A stretch of 64,000 bases of DNA from Veillonellales bacterium. Lineage in GTDB: Bacteria; Bacillota; Negativicutes; JAAYSF01. Below, in pieces: positions 51,901 through 60,900 of the stretch. The stretch lies in the NCBI GenBank assembly GCA_039680175.1, contig JBDKTO010000008.1, positions 48,483 to 112,482 on the forward strand, given 5' to 3'. Positions within the stretch are counted from its first letter, which is position 1, and every line of letters begins with the position of its first letter. A program made the translations under genes and the position numbers. Under the pieces are notes generated by a model, which did no database searches, had not been told where the DNA came from, and saw only the letters and a program-made list of their open reading frames with translations.

Positions 51901-54900
51901 ATAAAACAAAGGACTCTTCCAAGAAAAAGAACGACCCAACCGTTTCCAGCGCAGATCAATATGCCGATAACGAAGCAACGAATTCTTCCGTCACCGATTT
52001 GCTGGGAAAATATAATAGCGGTTCCATGAGCGGTATCAGTTCTAGTGCAGCTACTTCCCGTAACAGCAGTAAAACCAGCTCGACACTATCTTACGATACG
52101 AAAGTATCGAAAGGGACGATTGCCCATATCGGCGCCGGGGCCAATATTCATGCCGGCAGCAAGGTAACGGTGCAGGCCAGCGATAAAATTAACAAATTAA
52201 ATATAACTACCGGTATCGCCAGTGTAGGCGGTGTCGGGTTGGGAGCCGGCGTCGGTGTGGCAACGGTATCGGATGTGGTGAAAGCCTATGCGGACGACAA
52301 TACGCAGATCAGTGCCAATAGTACGGGTTCGGTGAATTTTGCGGCGATTATGGATGAAACGGCTGCAGATAAGGCTTATGTTGGTTCGGGCGGTATCATC
52401 GCCGCCGATGCGGCGGTCGCTGTTCTTAAGGATCAGAGTCAGGTAGAAGCCAACGTGGGAAATCAAACCGCTATCCATGATGCGAAAACCATCAGTATTA
52501 CGACTAGCGATAGCCGCCATCTTACGGCTGAAACTGTTGGCGCCGGCGTGGGAGTCGATTCAGCCGGCGCAGCGGTCGCGAAAGTGACCCTAGCTGGGTC
52601 CGATAAGGCTTATACAGGTAACGATGTGCAACTGGGCTTGCCTTCCATTACCAGCGGCTCCAGTACAACGGACCAAATCCTCATTGAAGGTAGTGCCGAT
52701 TTGAAGGCCGACAGTACATCGGAAGCAGCCAACGGAGGAATCGGTCTGGCTGCCAGCGGCAGTGTTGCCGATGCCACTGTTGCAACAACAGTTGACGCTT
52801 ACACCGGTAAAACAACAGTGACCACAGGCGGCTCCCAACTGGTTACAACCGGCAATACGTTGCACGATTCAGCGGGAAACACCATTGACAATGTTATCAT
52901 TAAGGCCAGTGCCACGCCTATAGCGAAAGCAACGGCCAAAGGCATCGATATCGGGGCTTTGGAAGTTGGAGTATCCCAGGCGACGGCTTCGGCAAAACCG
53001 ACTGTGGACGCTTATCTTGGACAGCAAACGACAGTGAACACGAATAATATAGCTATTACGGCTTTGGTGCAGACGCCGGGAAACGATGATTTTGTCTACG
53101 CCAGCGCTGTAGCTTCAGGGGGAGGGTTGATTGGCGTTAATGCTACTTCCGCTTCCGCCAGCAATGAAGCCACAGTCGACAGTTACATAGATGACGGCAG
53201 TAATTTAAAAATTTCCGGTCAAGCAGTTATTTTAGCTCAAACCGAAACACGGCAACATGCAGAAGCATCCGGTAAGAATGGAGGAATTGTTGCTGTGGGT
53301 GCCAATACAGCAACTGCCCAGTCAAATTCTAAAACGAATGCTTACCTGGGACTAGGGACTAAGGTTAATACGTCTGATACGGTTAATGGGACACTTGGGA
53401 CACCACTAATGGGCCAATTGCTAAAGATTGATGCGGAGGGAACGGACGACAATTACGCCGTGTCGACGGCTGGAGCGGGCGGAGTAGTGACCGGTGCCGC
53501 CGCCACAGCTATCACGACGACGACCAGTGTGACCAATGCGTATGTGGAAGACGATACGCAGGTGGGTGAAATGTATGATACAACGAAGTATGATGCTTCC
53601 CTGAATACGGTCTATGTTCCCGTTTACTCAATTAAAACGGTAGAGATTGATTCCAACCATACGTCTAAATTCAATAGCAGTGTCAATACGTTGAGCGCAG
53701 GTGTTGTCGGTATGAGCGGTGCTAAGGCGACACATACCGAGACGAGTGATGTTACGGCCCGAATCAGCAAGCAAGCTGCGATCAACGTACCGGATGAAGT
53801 AAAGCTTGCGGCAAAAGACACGGTGGTGAAAGATTGGCTTGGGGATTTCAGCAATTTTGATACGGGTAAGTATAAGGATAAAGGGGATGCCGCCGACTGG
53901 AATATTGCCGCCGGCAGCGGCGGACTTGCTGGTGCTGCCGCTGTACAGGACAACATAACGGTAACAAGCAAAGCTATCGCTGAAGTCGGTGATCAGGCTG
54001 ATATTCACGCTGGAAGCGACCCCGCCGGTACAGACTGTTTTACCGCTGATGCGGGCAGCAATATTATCGTGCATGACAAGAGCAAAATCAATGCCGGCGA
54101 GGCAATTTCCCAAGCCAGTGACCAAACTTCGCTGACGGTGACAAGCACCAATACCGTAAATTTTGGGGCAAACGCAAAAATTAACAGCCTCTACGGAAAA
54201 ATCAAGGCTGGAGCCAGAGGCGACGCTGATTTGGACGACCGGGTAGCGGTGGATGTCTTTGGCGGCGTGTCAGTCGCTCCTTCCGGTCAAGCAAATGTGT
54301 CCTATACTGGGAAAAATCAGCTGGAAGTTAAGCAGAACGCCTCGTTAACGACCGACATGGATGATATTTTTTTGGCAGCCGGTCAGGATTCCAGCGGTAA
54401 TTCCGGAACGATCAATGATTATGCCGATATTCACATCTGGGATAATACCATCGTCCCTATCGACGTGACTCCCAATCCCCGGGCTGACATTACCAATGAT
54501 GCTAGCATCGCCATTGACGATGCTGCGGATGTGGCCAGCGCCCAGGATTTATACTTGATTGCCACGAAGGGACAGTTGAACGCCAACTACAGCGGCGTAG
54601 GAAAGAATACATATTCGGATCTGGCCAGCCTGATCGGCGTCAGCCTGGAACTTGACGGCGGTTCCGCCTCTGCAGCCGGTACCGGTAGTGTCGTTGTAAA
54701 CGGAACGGCGGAAACAGGCAGAAATCGTAATTTGAGCCTTGATATAGGCCAAGGATCATATACTCCGCCTCCGTCGGAAATTGCCTATGACAGCGACGGC
54801 AATGTGATAGATCCACAAATTCAATGGACGAACAAGTATACAAGAGATTCGTCCAATAAAACGGATAAAATTATTTATCACGAAACGCAAACCACTGTTT

Positions 54901-57900
54901 TAACCAGTATGACGGAACGACTCAACAACTTGCAAAAATTAAGGGCCGAATATGCAACCGACCCGGTGGCTACTGGCGCTTACGACGCTGAAATTAAATT
55001 TTTAGAGACCAAAATGGTTGCTATGGGATTGGGGTATTGGATGACCAATCCGGATACAACCCAAAGTTTTGTCGCTTGTGTGCCGGCCTCCAGCTCGCAG
55101 AGTCCCCGGGAGATTGCGCAGGCTTATAAAAATACTATGCAAACGGCGCAGGTAAAATTGCAGCCGGTTCAGAATACCGTCAGTGCAATAAAGACAAGGG
55201 ATATAGATCAGGGAGTATTGGATACTGACAACGCAACCCTGCAGACTGCTTCCCGTGACCTTGATACACTAGGAATAACGGATAAGACTACTGCTCATTT
55301 AAACTCTATTATTGCCGATGGTTCAACTCTCCAAACAACCAAAGATAAATGCACAGCCTACCTTACTGCAGCGGCTGCTGCGACTTTCGCCCAGAATAGA
55401 GTAGATGCCGACAAGAGAAATATTCAGACAAATGATACGCAAATTACTGATACCAGCATTTCTCTGAGTGATTATATAAAAAGTCAGGGATTTCTGAGTA
55501 CGGATGCTTATAACGCCTTAAATACAACGATAACCAACGTAGTGAATCTGTATACCGATGACTATATCAACAGCCTATCGACAACTCCGGAGGACAGTTC
55601 ATCGAAAATAAACTCCGTCACCATTGACAATGTTATGGCGAAGCTGGGGAATATAAAAGTTACAGCCGACAACCTTACAATTGGCGGCAGCGGCAAATTA
55701 TCCGCTCCTGGGGATGCTTCTATAAAGATCACCAATTCCACCCCCAGTTATTTGACAGTCAACGACTTGACCATTCGCGACGGCGGGAACATTCTTATCA
55801 ACGGCGGGGCGGCTTATACACTACCCGACATTGACAAATACAATAAGACGAAAGGATTGAATTCCGGGGATCATGCAAGCCAGGTTGTGACCAAAAAGAA
55901 TTCCGATGCCCCCGTTATCTCTATCAGCAATACCTTCGATCCTTCTCAATATACCTATAATATAAGAGACACCAACGGAAATACAGAAACCTGCGATGTT
56001 TATGCCGCACCGGACATTACTCTCAATGGGACGATTGCCAATTTGGATGGCATAGTATCCATTGCCAGCAAGGCAGGAAGCATTTATTCCAACGGATCAA
56101 TTTATGCAGGCACTGTGGATATTACCGCCACCAACGGCGATTTTGTACAAAGCTATGTGGAGGGATTTGACAATATCGGCGGCGATCCCAGCTATATTTA
56201 CAACAACAGGAACAACAGTGACCTGAAAATCAAAGGCATTGTGGCCAACGGCAACGTCTTCATCAGCGCCCGCTACCTGAATATCAACGGCCTTATTCAA
56301 AGCGGCATTGCCGACTGGACGGTGACCATTCCGCAAGACGCGACACTGACGGCCACTGCCGCTCAATTGGGGCTGCCGACTCCCGACAAATTGGTTTTAT
56401 TCTGCAATGTACAGAATGAAGATCATATGAGGTGGATTACGATTCCTGTTTATTATGACTACAGCAGTCAGAAATATCTCTTTGGTGCATCATCCACATC
56501 CGGTATTACTTACGACGAATTGCGGGAGGATTATCCTGATCAGATTCTTCCACCTCCTAAAAGCGGCCCTTTAACTTATAAAACAGCCAATGGCAATATA
56601 GCGACCTATAACTGGGACACTAACAAATATGAGTTTAATACAGCATTTGCCGAGGATATTAGCAAAACCTTGAGTCCGGGTTCATCCCGATTTGCGCTAA
56701 GTAGTACTACGGACAATATTCCAGTCGATTATGATGGCACCAGCCACGAATATGTTGTCGAGGAAACGGCGGTTCACGGCGGAACGGTACAGCTTTACGG
56801 CCAAATCATTAATACGGCGCAGGACGGCGCCAGCACAGGTAAAATAAAAGCACTGGACGGATACGGCAGCATTGCCATTACGAATAACTCCGACAAGGCT
56901 GTTGTTGTTAATAATCTCAGTACCGGCGACGGTACAGCCGGCGTTATTGATATTACCGATATCCAGTCGGTCAGTCCCGACGGTAAGACGGTGACAGCCA
57001 AGCATACGGTTTATACCAGTAAAGACGGTGTACTTACCGAGAAAGTGGATGGTCAGACTGTGCCTGTATCCAGCCCGACCACTATAACCAACCAGGACGG
57101 CTCCACCCGGCAGGGAACAACCTATCAGCCCCAAGAAAGCCTGTACTATACCTGGACTACGGGTACAGATACATCGATAACCACCACATACTATTACAAA
57201 ACCAAGAAGCTCTTAGGCTGGAAATTTTCCGATCATTTGGAAGGGGATGTTACGGGTATATCGATGGGCGTAGAAACACCTCTGGATGGAGGTATTTATT
57301 TAAGCAATAGCCGGCCTTACGATGGATCCACAACTGGCACGGTGATCGACAACTACAGTTCCGATGGATATCATTCCGGTATTACGATTCAAGAATCTAA
57401 CGGAACGCCTCAATACCAAAAACTGCAGGAATGGACGACAAGTTCCTGGCTGGGACTTGTGAAAACCTACCACCAGATTTATGAGATCACTAAGCCGATG
57501 AAAAACATTACGATCAATACTGTTTCCGCCAGTAACCCTATCGGCATTGAATTTATCGGCAGCAACAGCGGAACAGTCAAGATTACAAGCAATACGAACA
57601 TTGGTTTGACCGGCTCGATCAGCAATTCTGCCGGAGCAACAACGATTCATGCCGGCAGCGGCGATATCAGCCAGAATGCAGGCGCTCTGATTACCACAAA
57701 GACGTTGGATATGAGCGGTGCCACTATAGGTACCAGCGACCAGGCAATCCGAACGGAAAATGTTGATACGCTGACGGCTGTTGCCAACGCCACGAATACG
57801 CAGACTGCTGTTGCCGACACCGGAAATATTTACGTAAATCAGATAATAGGCGGTATTGGACTTAAGCAGGTGACAGCCGATAAAGGAATTGTCAATATTG

Positions 57901-60900
57901 TTGCCGATGGCAGCATTACCGGAGTTAATGCTGCTACAAATGATTCCGGCGGCAATAAGTCTGTAGTGAGAGCAAAACGGATTGAACTCACCTCCAATAA
58001 TGGCTCTATCGGCACCAGCGACAGTAATGGAGCGCTGCAGATTGCGGCAGGCGATACGTCGTCCATTCTGGCAGCGGATAAAAAACAGTATGGCTTGAAA
58101 GCTTCCGCCATGGATGGAATCTATATTAAAAATAATCAGGATACAAGTAACAATCAATACGACGGAAACCTGCTGGTGGATACGGTGGTATCCGCCATCG
58201 GTGATGTAACCTTATCGACTGCGGGTCAAATGATCGATAATAATCTTGAGGAACAAATAGACAGTCACACATACAATCAATTGTTAAACTATTGGAATTC
58301 CTTGCAGCTTACGGGTAGCGCGGCCGAAGATAAATTGACAGACGCGGTTACAGCCTATGAGCATAGAAAAACAGCCGACTACCAGACCTATTGGCAATTA
58401 AAAACGCATATCGACGGCAATGGCAAGTATCAGCTTACGGATGCGGAAACAGCTTGGCTGAACGCACAGAACCAGGATATAACCGCCTATGTGCAGAGTC
58501 AGGCGGATAAGTACGATGCTTTGAAAACGGAAGGGGTTGATAAATGGAATCACGCCAGCGGCACTTTTGACTCAACCTGGACCTACACGGTTAAAAAGGG
58601 TTCGGATGAATATAATCAATTGGCGAAAGGCCATTCCTGGACAGATACCCAACTGGCTGTATCCGTGTCAAGCGGTACGCTGAAGCAGCTCACCGATACC
58701 AACCCCGTAATAAAGGCGCCCAATGTTAAGGGAAAACACGTGCAGTTGAATGCAGATAAGGGAATCGGCTCCGAAGTAACCCTCAATATAAGTGCCGATG
58801 CAATTAAAAATCCGTTAAATAACACAACATCGTCGATTGTCCTGACCGATGATCAAAGAGTTGCCCTGGCGGCGGCAGAACGGGATGATATCAAAATCAA
58901 CGCCGACGGGTCCATTCAGGTACTGCAGCGCAAGCCGGTGAATGTCGCTGTGGGAAGTGACGGCTACCTGCTGGCGACAGCGAAGGCTGATTACGCCTAT
59001 CTGGCCTCCGAAGGATCGGTGCCGTTGGAAACAATCAACGCCCAGGGACCGGTGCGGCTGAAAGTCTCTGGTGGTATTGAAAATGCATGGACCGATTCAA
59101 CGGCGAACATTATCAGCAATGGGCATAATGTGGTACTGGAAGCTGCGGACGGCAGCATCGGAACAATGACGAATCCGGTTCGGCTTGATCTTTCAGGACA
59201 GGGAATTCTCACCGCCCGGGCCGACGGCAGTATTTATATCACCGATAAGTATACCGGCAGTGGTGCTAACGAGAATCTTAAGATTGACAATATCTATTCC
59301 AAGCATGATGTAAATCTTGATGCTGCCGGCTCCATTCTCGCGGCATACACCGATACAGTCAATATCGAAGGCGAAAACTTGACATTAACGGCGGGAAACG
59401 GCAATATCGGTGTTGCTTCCGATGCGAAGAACGATACTGCGTCCAAGTATCTGCAAGTAACGCTTGAAAAGGCGGATTCTGATCAACCGCCTTACGAACT
59501 AACGGCAACGGCAGAGAATGGAGATATTTATTTGGCAAGTCCTGGTACTAATGATTTTACAATCGCCAAGGTAAAGGCGCATAATGCCTACCTAATGTCC
59601 GATGCCGGCGATATCCAGATTGATGCTGCAAAAGGGGGTGTTACCGCAACTACTGTTGCCGACTTGTATGCGTACAAATCAGTCTTCCAGGCGGCAGCGG
59701 GGACAGCTATTGCGGCTGATGATATTCAGCTTGAAGCCCATACCGGCAGTATCGGAGCAAGCAACACCGGCGGCGGGGCACTGCAAGTTGCCGCTACCGG
59801 TGCCGTAACGACAGCTAAAGGAGCGCAGGGGGTCTACCTTACGCAGGAGGGCAGCTTTATCGCCAACGATGTGGAGTCGACCGCCGGGAATATCAGCTTA
59901 ACGGCGACGACGGGCAATCTTGAGACAGGTACAGTCACCGCCACCAGCGGCAGCGTGACAATGCACGCCCATAACAACATCACTGCTGGTACGACCACCG
60001 GCGCTGCCGGAGTGAGCCTGACGGCGGACACCGGAGATATTAAGGCAACTCAAACGAGGGTTACCGGCAGCGACGCGGCGGAGGGCATAACGATGACGGC
60101 GACGGCGGGCAATATTGAGACAGGTACAGTCACCGCCGCCGGCGGCAGCGTGGCAATGCACGCCCATACTGGCATTACCGCCGGTATGACTGTCGGCGGT
60201 GCCGGAGTGAGTCTGACGGCGGACACCGGAGATATTAAGGCAACCGAAACGAGGGTTACCGGCAGCGACGCGGCGGAGGGCATAACGATGACGGCGACGG
60301 CGGGCAATATTCAGGCCGATACGGTTACGGCCCAGGGAGGAACCATCATATTAAATGCCGGCGGTTCGATTACTTCTGTGGGAACATCCGGTTTGCCGGA
60401 CGGGATCAGCGGCAAGGCCGGAGTGAAAATGACGGCTGACAATATTACTGCGGATGATGTGGAATCGACGGCAGGAGACATCAGCTTAACTGCTGCGAAT
60501 GTCAATACGAAAACGGTCAAAGCGGATAGTGGCAATATCAACTTAACGACGACGGGCAATCTTGAGACAGGTACAGTCGCCGCCGGCGGCAGCGTGACAA
60601 TGCATGCCCATAACAACATTACCGCCGGTACGACCACCGGCGGTGATGGAGTCAGCCTGACGGCTGACAGTATTACCGCGGATGATGTGGAATCGACGGT
60701 AGGAGACATCGGCTTAACTGCTGCGAATGTCAATACGAAAACGGTCAAAGCGGATAGTGGCAATATCAACTTAACGACGACGGGCAATCTTGAGACAGGT
60801 ACAGTCACCGCCGGCGGCAGCGTGACAATGCACGCTCATAACAACATTACCGCCGGTACGACTACCGGCGCTGCCGGAGTGAGCTTGACGGCGGATACCG

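Noticed and set aside
59922..60890. CRISPR-like array
   Set aside because: Repeats are 195 and 228 bp, in frame, and encode protein repeats; there is no short repeat/spacer pattern here or elsewhere in the window.
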